Below, in pieces: positions 10,250-22,664 of a DNA stretch of 64,000 nucleotides. The stretch comes from Eutypa lata (Eukaryota; Ascomycota; Sordariomycetes; Xylariales; Diatrypaceae). The stretch's first letter is position 1. Every line of letters starts with the position of its first letter. A model generated the notes under the pieces. That model did no database searches. It was not told the origin of the DNA and saw only the letters and a list, made by a program, of their open reading frames with translations. The DNA lies in the NCBI GenBank assembly GCA_022661535.1, contig JAKULF010000003.1, forward strand, positions 2,604,001-2,668,000, read 5' to 3'. A program made the position numbers and the translations under genes.

Positions 10250-11854
10250 ATGGGATCCCAAACCACCACCAACGACAACAACAATGGCGGCACATCAAAC
10301 CCCCCACCATCATCACCACCACCACCACCACCACCACCACCGCTACAACTACCGGACGCCACCTCGGAAACCCTCGTCCTGACCCGGGCCACAGACGAGG
10401 AAAAGAGCCGGACCTGGACCTTCAACTACCGCGAGTGGGGCGGCGCCCTCAGCCTCGACCAGTACCTGCTGCGGGAGCCCTACGTGGCGACGATCCCGCT
10501 GGCGCGAGACGGCGGGATGACGCACTGGGTCCTGACGACGAAACCGAAGTCTTCTTCGGAGGGGGAGGAGGGGGAGGAGAAGGAAGGGGATATCACTTCT
10601 AGTACTACTAGTACTACTACTCGCCCCGTCCTCGCTTCTTGCGAGTCCATCCGCAAGCGCGTGCTCGTAGCCCGGCCGCCGCTCCTAGGCGGTGGTGATG
10701 ACCATGATGACGAGGGAGATGTCCCGGTGGATATCAGAGATGCCGTCGCGTACGGCATCGGCTCCGTCTACACGTACCCGGAGTTCCGGGGGCGGTCGTA
10801 CGCGAAGCGGATGCTGAAGGAGCTGGGGACGACGCTGAAGACGTGGCCGGTGCTGCAGCCGGAGAGGAAAGCAAACGGGGGGGACGGAAAGCCAGAAGAG
10901 CATGAACACGCGGTCTGCACGGCGCTCTGGTCCGACATCGGGAAGGTGTTCTACGCCAAGAAGGGATGGCATCCGTTCCCGAGCGTGCATGTCACGTTCC
11001 CTGCTGCTGCTGCTGCTGTTACCACCGACAACGTTAGCACCTCCACCTCCACCTCCAGCAAATCTAACAAAACCCCCCTCGAGCCCATCACCTACGCGAA
11101 CCTAGCCTCCTTCACGGCCCACGACGAGGCCCTGCTGCGGCAGCGGCTCGCGCGCACCGCGGCGCGCACCCGCAAGACGGCGTTCGCGTTCGCGCCCGAC
11201 CACGATGCGCTGCGCTGGCATCTGTATAGGGATGCGTTTGTTGCCTCATTCGTACATACTAGTAATAATGGTAATGAGAACAATAAGGGGGGGACACCTG
11301 TGCCGCCGCAGCCGCCATCGTCAGCATCATCATCACTCTCGGAACAGAAAGAGAAAGGAGAAGGGGAAGGAGAAGTAGCAGGAGAGATGAAACGGAAAGG
11401 CGTAGTAGCAGAAGTAGTAGCAATAGCAGCAGATGGACAAGGTCAACAACGCAGAAGAAGAAGGATCTGGGCTATCTGGGCGCGCAACTACCAAGCCGGG
11501 CTGGAAGACCCGGCGCGGAATACGCTCTACATCCTGCGGTTGGTGGTCGAGGGTGCGGACGAGGATGCGGGGCAACAAGAACAAGAAGAGGAAAAGGAAG
11601 AGGCGCTGAAAGAGGCGCTCGCATCCGTGCTCGACGCGGCGCGGGCCGAGGCTGCGCGCTGGGGCTGCGCCCGGGTCGACCTCTGGAACCCGACGCCGCT
11701 GGTGCGGCGGCTCCTGGCGCGGATCGGGGACGGGGCGCTGCCGCGCCAGTGGGTGGATCGGGATACGGATAGCATTCCTTCGCTTATGTGGTATGGTGGA
11801 GATGGAGACCAGGAGGTTGAGTGGGTTGCCAATGAGAAGTACTGCTGGTGTTGA
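10250..11854 (+). CDS. LYC1-type lysine acetyltransferase-like (GNAT) protein
   Basis: A single open frame of 534 residues starts in good context (TCAAAATGG). After a Pro-rich N-terminal run (residues about 19-33) comes a GNAT-type core. The strand and acetyl-CoA loop are AYGIGSVYTYPEFRGRSYAKRML (about 165-187), which contains the R-G-R-S-Y-A motif, followed by ALWSDIGKVFYAKKGWHPFPS. The last segment is characteristic of the fungal family that includes Yarrowia LYC1 lysine N6-acetyltransferase. Members probably acetylate small substrates such as lysine in the cytosol, although that activity is shown for few proteins. Several low-complexity insertions (acidic, poly-Ala/Ser/Thr, Glu/Gly/Lys) enlarge the protein beyond the family norm without breaking the frame. 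Codons are GC-rich. The gene converges on the RBR ligase gene. The family is fairly sure, the substrate inferred. Confidence 0.8.
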   Translation: MGSQTTTNDNNNGGTSNPPPSSPPPPPPPPPLQLPDATSETLVLTRATDEEKSRTWTFNYREWGGALSLDQYLLREPYVATIPLARDGGMTHWVLTTKPKSSSEGEEGEEKEGDITSSTTSTTTRPVLASCESIRKRVLVARPPLLGGGDDHDDEGDVPVDIRDAVAYGIGSVYTYPEFRGRSYAKRMLKELGTTLKTWPVLQPERKANGGDGKPEEHEHAVCTALWSDIGKVFYAKKGWHPFPSVHVTFPAAAAAVTTDNVSTSTSTSSKSNKTPLEPITYANLASFTAHDEALLRQRLARTAARTRKTAFAFAPDHDALRWHLYRDAFVASFVHTSNNGNENNKGGTPVPPQPPSSASSSLSEQKEKGEGEGEVAGEMKRKGVVAEVVAIAADGQGQQRRRRRIWAIWARNYQAGLEDPARNTLYILRLVVEGADEDAGQQEQEEEKEEALKEALASVLDAARAEAARWGCARVDLWNPTPLVRRLLARIGDGALPRQWVDRDTDSIPSLMWYGGDGDQEVEWVANEKYCWC

Positions 11855-12664
11855 ATGGAGTTGAGCTGAGCTGGCTGGTGGGGGGAAGAGAGTGGGTAGG
11901 GTAGGGGATGGATGGATGAATAACTATGTAACGGGAGATGGCGGAGAGAGATAGGGTTTTACGTATGTTAGTTACCTGCGTCCGTGTCTAGCGATACAGT
12001 ACCCGTCTGTAATTCCCATGGTTATTCTATAAGTTAGAGGTCATCCCCAAGACACTAAATAGTAGGATAAAATAAGACAGTATGCAATATCAAACGTACC
12101 TGTGATATTAGACTACACATATTTTTTTCAAGAGGTGGCAAGCTTAGTTGCATAGGTACGTACGTACATAGTCATCCCTTTCGCTCTGATGATCATCGCC
12201 CTAGTACATCGTAACACAGGAAATTGCCATCTTTACAACAGCACAGAGGTGTTAGACAAGGAAATTATGTGTAAAAATCAATGGCTGTACCCTAAGTACT
12301 TATACATACATTCGCTTCCTCTTAAGTTATGTACAGAATCGGTTCAGAATAAACCCTCCCACCCATTCCTACAAATCATACAAGTGGGGTGAAGGAATGA
12401 ATGAATCAAGCAAAAGCAAAATATTATCAAATGGATATAAACCCTCATAACGCCTTACTAACTGCAATCCTTCATGCAAGTCGTGGGATTAGAAGAAGTT
12501 CGTGATCAACCGAGGTGTATCAACAATTGCCCAGATCCGTATTTGTTGTTGCGAAGACGCCGACCACCCTATCCTTGCCGGAACATACACCGATATATGT
12601 TGCTTATGGTGAGACTTAGAGCGACCTATTGGGCTTCGCATTCCCCTGCTGCCAAGGGCACGGC
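11855..12664. other. Convergent intergenic region
   Basis: This is the 3' space between two converging genes. A short GTACGTAC run lies near 12155-12168. No gene or other element is visible. Confidence 0.5.
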
Positions 12665-15202
12665 TCACGGCGCATCAGCGGCTTGAGCCCCGTTGCCGTG
12701 GATGGGATCTAAGCCCGGGTTCATAGGTGGTGCCAGGGGCGGGTCATTCACATAGGGCAGACGTTGCCATATGAAATCTTTAATATGCCTTAGATGCTGG
12801 TTAGCGTTCCTGATATGATCTCTAACGTTCTCCGGAGGGCCTTGTGGTCGGTTATCCTGATAAGGAGGTATGTTGGCGTGATCAAAATGCTCACGCAGAG
12901 CTCTCCGTACCTCATCATCATTAAACCCGTCTTTCCCCTCCGGAGGATCGAGCCCATCTATATCGAGGTGTTGAAGAAATTCCCAATCTCGGTTTGGGTT
13001 CGCTTGCGGTTGTGCAAGATTAGGATCCGGCATTGCGAAATTCCATCTTTCGTTCCATCTTTCAGGGACCAGTTGGTTTCCAAAGGCGCCGTGATGCACT
13101 GGTCCTGCAGCAAAGGGCATGTGAGAACGATTTAGGTTGAACGCTGGAAGCATGACTGGTAACGGCGGGAATGGAGCTAATATTTTTTTACATATCAGCA
13201 TCGCGAGAATACAATATGTGAGATTGACTAGTGCTCCTACCGTTGTTCGGACGCTGAATATTACGTGGCACTACTAGTCCTGCTGGATTGAATGCCAGTG
13301 GCATCCCCGGGGCTTGTTGGTTCGCTGGAGCGGGAACTGGGCCTTGGGCTCGTGCTGGAACTTGTGCCAGTACTGGTCCTCGTCCAGGCATTGGACCAGG
13401 TTGAGGCATGTGTGGTTGTCTCCCGCGTGGCAGTTGCACTGGAACTACTCTTCCAGCCATATGGCCCCGACGCCGGATTTTTGCTTGGAGCTTTTTCTCG
13501 TCCTCTTCGACTTGTTTCGATACTTTAAATCGTAGAGCCTCATTATCCTAACAGTAAAACATATGCGTAAGTAATTACAAGAACAAAATACACCAGTCCT
13601 AGGCGAAGGGATAGCGGGATATTATAGGTATTGGGTGTAATCGTCACAGGGGGAATTACCACATCCGGTCTTTCCTTGGTCACTTTATGCCGGGCCGCTT
13701 CCTCTGCCTGCTGCACTTCATTCTGGTGACGCTGATCGACGGACTCATCAAATAGAGGACACTGCCCGCTCTTGCCGCCACGTGTCGTATCATTGAAGTG
13801 GGTATAGTCCTTGACTGTCTCTCTACAGACGTAACAATGAAGGGTACCGCACCGCGTGCAGGTAATCTTGTTGCAACCTGCATCTTTAACAAACGGGTTT
13901 CTGCCTAGCAGTCAATAGTTAGCGTTAACCTTTCAAATCTTACACGCTCGTCGGCATGAAGATATACTTACATTTGTTACATTTGCGGATGAGAGCATCG
14001 CTCATGGCTTCTTCAATCTCGCGACGCGCTGTCAGGCCTTCTTCAGTGGCTGCCACCTCGGCACAACTCTTGGGGATGTGGGTTTCTTTACGACACAGAC
14101 GACAGCTGACCTTCCTACAGTCAGGCATCTCGCAACGAAACTCTTTGTCTTGTTCTACCGGGGGATACTCTGCAGCATAGGGACAGAAGGGGCAGGTCTC
14201 GAGGTTCTCAATGCCTGCCTCTCTCAGCACTGCTTCTTGTTCAATCCGATCTAGAGCCGTTCGTAGACCTTTATCCAAGAAACGTTTCTTTTCGGCAAAG
14301 GAGAAGCCAGCAGAGCAGCCATCCATTGACAAACACTTCAGCTCATATTTCGAATAGCCAACTTGGGTCTCAGCCTGTTGCCTCACACAGTTTCCACAGA
14401 AGAAATGGATTGTTTCACCATTGCACTTCGCCATGCGGTTGAGTGCTTGCTCATCATAGCAACAGCCGCATTCCATGGTTTGTCCGTTTCTCTGTGCCTC
14501 GGCAAAGTTGGCCTGCTCCTCATCCGCCTCAGCTGCCTTGGCATTCTTGTGAGTACGTAATTCCCTCGCTGCACGGAACTCAGCTATTGCTGCTCTCTGT
14601 TGTCTGGGGTAGGGATCCATATCTAGGTTCTCAATGTGTCCTGGTTGGTACATTTCCACGGACTTGGATGAGGTCAACTTCGGTATCCAGGGACGGTTCT
14701 GTTCGTTCCAATTGCGGGTAGCTTCATCCATGAAGGCATAGGTGTCGAAGAGATTTCCTTTCTCTTTAAGGAGATTCAAGAGCACCTTAACTGGGATCCT
14801 AGGAAAATCCTGGCCCAATAGTGTCTTGGCTAGAGTCTGATAACTGTTGCTCTTTGAGATGGGGACATAATCCGGTTTTGCGATTTCAGATCTAATAGCA
14901 GTCACGGCTTCGGGTTCCTTCAGGTCAATTAGATCGTCATCATCGCCGTCGTTACTAACGTCGCCTTCATCCTCCCGCTTACGCTTGAGAGGATTATCCT
15001 GAGGTCTAGTTGGATAATGTTCACCTTTCTCCTGTCCATCTAGAATGCTTGTAATGACGGCATCGGGTTGATAAGCATGCTGCAAGACTAATTGGGCAAG
15101 ACGTTCAGGACAGATGTCGGGGAAGACACGAAGGACGGCATCTCGGCAAGGAAGCTCATCTTCTTCATCTGCCACCAAATCAATTACCACAGGCTCGGCC
15201 AT
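12665..15202 (-). CDS. RNF216-like RBR E3 ubiquitin ligase
   Basis: Four minus-strand exons (15202-13972, 13904-13660, 13547-13241, 13176-12665) encode 764 residues. RING1 starts at about residue 245 (CGCCYDE...CNGETIHFFCGNC). An IBR follows (CPFC...FRCEMPDCRKVSCRLC). RING2 (RKCNKCRNPFVKDAGCNK) contains C421, the predicted catalytic cysteine by analogy with RBR ligases, then CTRCGTLHCYVC. RBR enzymes pass ubiquitin through a thioester on this cysteine. The spacing and the C-terminal Pro-rich tail match RNF216/TRIAD3 rather than parkin or HHARI. The N-terminus has VVIDLVADEEDE, which looks like a SUMO-interacting motif, and a CUE-like helical stretch (about residues 16-52). I chose the ATG at 15202 for its strong context (ATCACCATGG) rather than the in-frame ATG at 15280. 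Exon joins are supported by phase and by zinc-ligand continuity. Confidence 0.88.
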
Positions 15203-18200
15203 GGTGATGTGTGATGACTTGACGGTTGAGGTGGAGTACGAAGATGGTCTGACTATAATTTGTGTGAGTGATGTAACCATAAAGACACTAGAAGCCTATA
15301 TAAAGAGAGTGGTTAAATACCTGTAAAAAGCCTACGTCCATTGGAGGCTTGCCGACGAATCCTGGCTTTAATAGCCTGGAATACTGCGTTGATCTGTTGT
15401 CGCATGGGGCGAATTAGAAATGATAAGAGGAGGGAAAAGTGTTACAAAGTAGCTATAAAGTATTAGGCAGAAGGAGCGCGGTCCTACCAACTTCAGGGCA
15501 ACATTCAAAGCGATATGAGCCTGAGTTGGAAGTTGCGACTGGATCGATAGGTGACTCGGCTGGTTCGAGGCAACTAAGCAGTTGATGTGGTACCAATACA
15601 CGAGCCACCTATTGTTGTAGCCTCCAAGTGCTGGTATGGTGCTAAGGATTAATAAAATCCAGTAGAGGATACCCGAGTAATAGATAGATGTGATAGCGGG
15701 GCCAACGAGGAATACGGGAAGTAGCGGGTTCGACGAGAATAGGAGGTGATAGAAATCGTTAAGGAATACAAAAAGAAATCTAGGAAACCCAGGCACAGGC
15801 GTGTGTGTGTGTGTGGGTGGGTGTGGGTGTGGGTGCGCAGTAGTTTTCAATATATTGAATCCGGAGTGTTGGGTAGGTACTTGACATGGTACACAGGTAT
15901 GATCATGAGCAAGCAAAGTTAAACGTATACAGCCGGTTGTTAGGGTGGTAGAGAAACGGATCTGATTAGAGTTGACATCGTTGATACGACCGGTGTAGAC
16001 GTAAAAATGACGGGTAGGTTGCCAACTAGCACGAACATTCCGATATGTCCGGAGAACTAACTCTAGGCATTTAGATGTGAACATTCACATTCAAACCACC
16101 TACCATCCAAGTGTTTGCTCGCCACGTAGGAATAGAGACCTGGATGCTAATGAAACGATATCGCATCTTCCAGCTGCCGACTCTGGCAGTATCAACGATC
16201 TCCCACGAACTGCAGTGAGGTGTTCGAAGTCTCCAGTACAATCAAGATCATTTCGTCGCAGTGCAGGTAAACGAAAGTAGGGAATATAACATACTTACAA
16301 TCGAATGTGGTGGTCGGAAGCCAGGAGGCCAAACGACTACATCGGCCTTATAAACTTAACGTCTATCGGTGCAGGCCAGGCGATAGCCTCTATTGATGGG
16401 GACGAGATTGGTTGCGACTGGGCCCGCGATCAAATCAGGCCTAGAGTCGCTAATATAATATCAAGAAAGATATGTAGTGAACCCGTAAATGGGATGGACT
16501 ATAATGCTGTTGAACCTACGCGTACCTACTATGATTAGTCCTAGTTTTAATTACCTTGAGGTGAGGTTGAATGAGGCTACAATAGTGGTTTGATTGACGA
16601 CCATTCACGGGACCCTGGGTCTGGGGTGTCGAATCTCCCTCCAGTTCCTAAGGAGGGTATGCGCGGGGCAAAGTTAAAAAGATGTACCGTACCTCCTGCC
16701 TACATGCCTAAGATACTAAGACAAGGTACAAACACTTGCTCAACTTCATGTTAGGACGGGATGCAATGGTGATTGAGTGCAGATATGTAAGTACACACAT
16801 GCCTACCTACATAGATAGTAGACAAGTTAGTTAGTTTTTCCCTTATTGCCTCCCCTGCTTATTTCAAATTCGATTTTAATATTGCGATAACTAAGCCCAG
16901 ACCTTTTTTCCTATCACCACCAGTGGCTTTGAACAAAGAGCTATTTAGTCCATGTTTCAGGTAGAATCTCGCCATAGAAAACAAACACCAAATATGAGGA
17001 GTCCACATTTTACATATAAAACAATAGGTAGGCAGGTAACTATATTTAAATTATTTGAAGGTTTGGAAAATCTTGAATAGATGTCTGTCAACGGTTATCG
17101 GTTATCAACAACGTGCTGGCAGGGGTTAGGCGTGGATAAAGGTGTAGATCACTCTCGGCCAGCACCTAAAAATAGCTTTAGGTCCGGGGTTGCTGTCTTG
17201 CAGCCACCAAAGAACTGATTTAACCCTTACCCATGAAACCTTCATCAGTCTTAAGTCTTCCTAAGTGACGTATCTATGACCCTAGCATGTAACGGTTTCC
17301 GTGTGAATTAACAATAAGATGGTAAATGGTTTGGTAGACTCAGTTCTAATAAACTGACACTGATGTACTATGTATGGGTTGGGGAATGGTGGGGTCATTA
17401 AAAAGGCAAAATACTAAAACAAAAACTACGGTATTACTTATAACTACTGCGTATTGCATATATCAAGTATACGTATTTATACGATACATCCTCCTACCTA
17501 ACAGCCTATGTGTTTAAGCATATAATAAGTAAGCTTACCACCTCAGGCTCTGTAAAACCTAGAGCCTCTAGAGGTTTATTCCCGAAAAAATAGTAATCAA
17601 AAAGCAAATATAAACCAATAAATATACGTCAAGTAATTCCCAATAGATACAATTTGCAAGACTTAAATATTAGTGGAAACATAGTCATCCTCGATAGCCA
17701 GCACCTCGAGCAAAAAACTAACAAGCTTCAGCTTTAGATACAGTTCTCCAACTAAGAGCTCCTGACTGAAAGAAGGTCTTCTGGTTACTTAGTTGATATT
17801 ACTTTGTCATGGAGAATTTGGAGAACCACATAGACGATCTCGTTTGATAATAGATGACGTAATATGCCGTGTAATTGGCATAGAAAGTTCTCATTCTTAT
17901 GTCCGATTTTGACTACCATCACACTCTCCACCGCGCTTCCAAAATAAGCAAAACTATTGGTGATGAGATACCAAGACGTCAACCTATCATACTGGACTTA
18001 TCTTGTCATTGCCCACACCAGTATTGATAGAACGGTCAGCAGGGTCAGGCAATTTGGCAATATACCCCCACACTGGGGAGCGAATCAATCGAGCACAAAT
18101 CGGTGGCCGATTTGTTCGGGTACGTTGAGCATGCTTACGACCGTTCGATTGCATACATATCTAGTACAAACAGCAATATACATTTATTAGTCAGATGATC

Positions 18201-18448
18201 TACAGGACTGTCACTTAAAGAGGGTTGTGCTCTTGCACACCTTTAGAGCAATTTTCCGTAAGCATAACTGCCTGACTACTCCCACCTACCCCAATTTATA
18301 CATCTTGGAATTTACACCGGCACTTCTAACAACCGAATCGATCCGGTATTAGTCTGCCTAAAAATATTATACGAAACTAGAAACACTTCCCTTATAATAC
18401 CGAATACCATTTATCAAGACAGAATCCCCAAAGACGTAATTAATAACA
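15203..18448. other. Long gene-poor, partly AT-rich intergenic region
   Basis: It begins with the promoter of the RBR gene. A GT/GGGTGT simple repeat lies at 15801-15836. From about 16680 to 18440 the DNA is AT-rich, with no open frame of interest and no recognisable transposon domain. The open frames at 15368-16538 lack family resemblance or splice support, and I do not call them genes. Confidence 0.5.
15801..15836. repeat. GT / GGGTGT microsatellite
   Basis: A (GT)n run changes into GGGTGT units. It lies in the upstream region of the RBR ligase gene and has no clear function. Confidence 0.85.
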
Positions 18449-18929
18449 ATGGAGAAAGGCGGGGAGAAAACCCGTACACCTTCAGAAGGTATGATCTCCA
18501 ATGCCCTTGATAATGATTTCAGTCTAATTTCTTTGCAATTATCAAGGTATCAATACCGCAAAACGGGATATGTCTTCCAAGACATACAACGAGGGTGATG
18601 ACCAAACTGGCGACGAAGAGTGGGAGGTTATTGGAGACAACGAAGCTAACGATGATGAGCATCCATCTTCCCATGACCACACACGCCGGGGTCACTTTGA
18701 ACTCAACTTGGGTTGGGGGCGATGGAAACATACCCTATTCTGGATGGATTGGAGCTATACCAGAAAGTGTGCTAGAAAACCTGTTCGGGATGATACAGAG
18801 CTGCCCACTGAGAAAAGGGGGTAATATACCATGTTAGGAAGATGGATCGGAAACGCATGTGATGATGATTCTTGTTTCAGCGCTCTCTCCAGGAAATCAT
18901 ATGCTCGTTTTTCTTTTAAAGATATGTGA
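18449..18929 (+). CDS. Possible small acidic hypothetical protein
   Basis: Three exons can be joined (18449-18488, 18547-18820, 18881-18929) to give 120 residues. Both introns (58 and 60 bases) have good signals, GTATGA...TATCAAG and GTAATA...TTTCAG, and keep phase. The protein starts MEKGGEKTRTPSEG, is rich in Asp/Glu/Asn in the middle, and has a Trp-rich patch (LGWGRWKHTLFWMDW). No signal peptide or known domain is visible. It sits alone in an AT-rich region. I do not recognise it, and it may be a decayed gene or a chance series of frames. Without the third exon the frame would stop at 18824. Confidence 0.4.
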
Positions 18930-19230
18930 ACGGTTTATGGATATCAGTATTACCAATTTTAGCTTTTATTATATCTACCACTTTTCGATAAAATACGATT
19001 ATACACCACTCCTGCTGCTATCCCTCATAAGCATATTTGTTGTTTCTCAGTTATAGTCTTAATATTTTCCCTTGTTGCTGTATTTCTCACTTCTATATGT
19101 ACTTTGATATGTTCATTATATGAGGAACCAACTAAGATATTCTACTCAAAGTAGCATAATTAACATCTGACAGGCCTCTAACTAATAGACTATTAACTTG
19201 CCGTAGTTTGTATAGTACGTACTACTATGC

Positions 19231-20368
19231 TTACACATTGGAATATTTCCCCATGGAAGAGAGTATACCACGCGCATCCGCAAACTCCAGTTCCTCGATG
19301 GTCTCCGCCAAAAGCCTCTCGATAGCCTTCTTTCCGTCGGGTGTGTGCGTCATGCTAGGGAAGCTAAAGGTAGCAGCGTAAATAAGTCAGTGATTTTGTG
19401 TAACGAATATTGCCTTTTCTGTCTTGAAATCGGAGTCACAGGAATGGGAAGACTTACGAGTACACCTCCCAGTTATACATCCAACTCCCATGTGTTGCAT
19501 CCGGCTTCACCACCGCCGCATCAACGTATGCCCAGGCACCAGCTTTTAGACCCCTTCCCATCACCATTCTCATCAAGCCGTAAGTAGCCTTCATATAAGC
19601 CGGTATGCCCCGATCGAGACCAGTTCCCCGCATGAACCCGGGGTCCGCAGCATTGACTACGACTTCATTCGGGTCCACATGATCTTTGAGCTTGATCACG
19701 AACATCAATAATAGTAGTTTAGTTGTACTGTACCGCTCGGCCGCGGCTGGCCAACCCCACCCGGATGGATCATCAAAGGCCGGTATGATTTTGTCTGCCC
19801 TTTGTTCCGGAAACTTTGCTGTCATTGCAAGGCCTGGCGAGACTATAGTTACTCGTCCGGGCTTCCGCTGAGAACGTTTCTCCTTGAGGACAAGCAGAAG
19901 CAGCAAAGTGAGCAGCACGGTTGATAAGTAGTTGACTTGGAAAACGAGCTCGTGTTTTGTACTCTCGTTGATGACGAACTCGCCATGCTGCGTGGCAGCA
20001 TTCAGAATTGCGAAGTCGATTCTACCCAGACTGGCACATCTCTGGGTAAAGGTACGGATTGAGTCGTAGGAGAGCATGTCCAGAGGCCATGCTTCGATGA
20101 GGGCTGTGGGATGGAGAGCTTTCAGCTTCGCAACGGCATCTTCTCCCTTCCTACTGTCTCGTGTGGTTATGATGAGATGGGAGAGCTTGTAACCTAACAG
20201 CGTCATGCTTGCTTCGAATCCAATCCCGGAATTGCCGCCGGTGATAATGCCTGTTTGGCCGGTGAGGTTTAGGTTTTCGGGTGGTTGTGGTTGTGAGACC
20301 CGTAAAGATTTGATGAACTGACGGGAGAAGGGCAACGCCGGGGGGCCTAGATCAATGGAGGAGGACAT
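19231..20368 (-). CDS. Short-chain dehydrogenase/reductase (SDR)
   Basis: Two minus-strand exons (20368-19458 and 19363-19231) give 347 residues. The Rossmann nucleotide-binding motif TGGNSGIG is at 43-50. The NNAG-equivalent is LNAAT (about 122-126), the structural Asn is N146, the catalytic Ser is S177 (IVSPG) and the catalytic pair is Y213/K217 (YSTTK). All residues needed for NAD(P)-dependent reduction of a carbonyl or oxidation of an alcohol are therefore present. A hydrophobic stretch (TVLLTLLLLLVL, about 150-161) could touch a membrane. The second exon was placed by a phase-2 join (GTAAGT donor, CTTTAG acceptor) and ends at a TAA. Fungal SDRs of this type often act in secondary metabolism, but the substrate cannot be read from sequence. 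The gene is divergent from the regulator gene 650 bases away. Confidence 0.88.
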
Positions 20369-21020
20369 TGTAGGAAAGTATGAGTTTTGATGAAAATTGG
20401 GACGACGTATTATCCTTTTCGAGATTGAAGGTGATTTGAATACTCTGATGGGATAAGTTGCTAAGGTCTGTGTATATAATACCTCTGAACGTGGATGATA
20501 GAGGATTATATAGGGATTTCCCCCTCAGTATTTAACATCTTCGTGTCCTCATTCAATTCCATTACCCTCGGATTTAAGACCAAACCCTTCATACAGAGCT
20601 CCATGATGAATCTTACGACAAGTCAAGCCCGTATAGATTGGATGGGTTTCCTAAAGGGGTAAACAGTCGAGTGGGTCTTAATCGGAGCTCGGGGCTCCAT
20701 TTTAATCCTTGTACTCCGTCTCATGTAAGAACACCTAAGGAGGTGATATCAAAAGCTTACCTAGGTAGTCTTGATCCAACCGGTTTAATTCATTGCCGTG
20801 TCTAATATGAGAATAGAAACCAGGCCGAAGTTTCCTCTTCCTGTAGATTTCCTTAACATCCCACTCTCAGATTTGATCCGTATTTGCTTCTCTCTAGTTA
20901 CAGGTCCCACTTCATTGAAATTAGCCTTCACGGGTTTACGTGGAAAGGATATCCGGCTCTCCTGGATATACGACCGTAGTTGGCTACAGTGCTCTATAGC
21001 TAGTCCCTGGAGATATCTTA
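20369..21020. other. Divergent promoter region between the SDR and regulator genes
   Basis: This 650-base region should hold both promoters. A TATATAA-like word near 20474 could serve the SDR gene. No further gene is visible; one open frame from 20798 overlaps the start of the regulator and is a shadow. Confidence 0.45.
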
Positions 21021-22664
21021 ATGCCGGCCATGCAGAAGCAAGACCTCCGGTTTGCTTTTGTTCCTGTCAACGACGTTGGGAAGCCCAAAAAGGGCACAGA
21101 TCGAAAAATAGTCCGGAGCCATTGTATGCGCGGGAGGAATAGGAGGATAGGTGTACCCGGAGTCCCTTCTCGGAATCCCGCACCTGTACATCAAGATACA
21201 ACGTTCCTACCTTCTTCAACGCTACCAAGTTGTAATGATTCGTTGCGGCATGATGTCACAGTGACCAGTACCGCGAAGATGAACAGCGAGAATGGTACAA
21301 ACCAGGAAACAGTCGAGGCGGACCGCAATATGTTGCCACCATCTTATTCTGAACTATCACTCGTCAAGTTCGCTTTAGATATCGATAATCGTTACAAAGA
21401 GCTGATATTACACTATATGTTTACGGATTCTCGTCTTGTACTTGAACCATACATCAAGGCATACATCAACTGACGGCTTGACGTAGTTATGAACCTCTCT
21501 ATAAAAAATATGTACCCCAATGATCTTTGCGTAGACATTGATTTCAGCCGATATCACTACTTCCAGTGGCTCTTTGAGGATGGCGCATACCTACAGTGCT
21601 CCCTCTTCATCGCATCCGCCCTACAGGATCTTGTCTTGCAGAGGCAGACGTCGCGGAGTACTTATTCGCTTTTGAGGAGGACGATCAAGTTATTAAACGA
21701 GAACTTATCTAGCAATGATAGTGCTGTATCGCTTCGTGACTCAACCGTGTCTGTCGTGGTTAGTCTTGCTATGTTCTCTTGTATGATGAGCGACCAAGCC
21801 GGCGCAAAAGCACACGTCTATGGGTTACAGAAGATGATTACGCTACGCGGTGGCCTTAAGAGTTTCCAACATATTCCTAAATTATATATGAAGCTTGGAC
21901 GGTGAGTTGAGGCATTCATCACCTCAAAATACCCAACCACCCCCTATTTTCTTCACTAACTCATGAGTTCTAAACTAATTCCTTCTAGTATCAACCTTGC
22001 CTATGCTCTCAACACAGGTTCAGGTTGGGTTTACGGCACATCACAGGTGCCTTACAGCCCCTTATTCTACAATCCGGGCTCGCTTTACTTCGGCACGAGC
22101 GGCTATTACGATCCATCTATAAATGGTCTCTACGACCCCCGTGTAACGACAATATTCCGCGACATTCAATACCACACATGCCTCATAAACAGTAGTCCAT
22201 CAACCAAACAGCGCCGGCCCGAACACGAATTCCACACTGTCCTCTGTTCTTTTCACTACCGTCTCCTGGGACTACGGGGGATGTTAGACGATGTGTTGTC
22301 CAAGTGTCTCCGTCTGGCCATGCTGGCATTCCTGGCCACTACGTTCCAATACCCCGGGACACGGGCCCATTACCCATACCTCGCCGACCGATTCCGAGAA
22401 TGCTGCCGCGCCATTGAGGTTGGAACGAAGGGGGAATTGAGAGAAGTTATGAGATGGCTGCTTATTGTAGGCGCAATTTCTGTATTTGAGGTAGGGGCCG
22501 ATATTGATAAGTGGATGCGAGAGCGCTGGAGGACGGACGTAGATAGTAATATTGACTGGGAGGAGGCAAGGACACAGTTGAAGGGAATTATGTGGATCGA
22601 TGCCCTTCACGATGGGATAGGTAAGAAGGCTTTTGAAACATTGGATGTAAACCGCACCGCATAG
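21021..22664 (+). CDS. Fungal_trans_2 (PF11951-type) regulator without a zinc cluster
   Basis: Three exons (21021-21432, 21487-21901, 21989-22664) encode about 500 residues. The N-terminus has the conserved entry segment of this family (FAFVPVNDVGKPKKG, then KIVRSHCMRGRNRR). The body contains the helical transcription-factor domain, including ALFIASAL-like and GLQKMITLRGGL segments. No Cys6 binuclear zinc cluster is visible, which is common in this subfamily, so DNA binding by this protein is uncertain. The first intron uses a weak GTCTTG donor at 21433; the join restores a family-like segment, but another donor is possible. The second intron is canonical. Such proteins are thought to act as nuclear regulators, often of nearby metabolic genes; the SDR and the glycosidase are adjacent. 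Confidence 0.72.

Noticed and set aside
15368..16084. 238-codon minus-strand frame
   Set aside because: No family resemblance; it crosses a GT microsatellite and lies in the promoter of the RBR gene.
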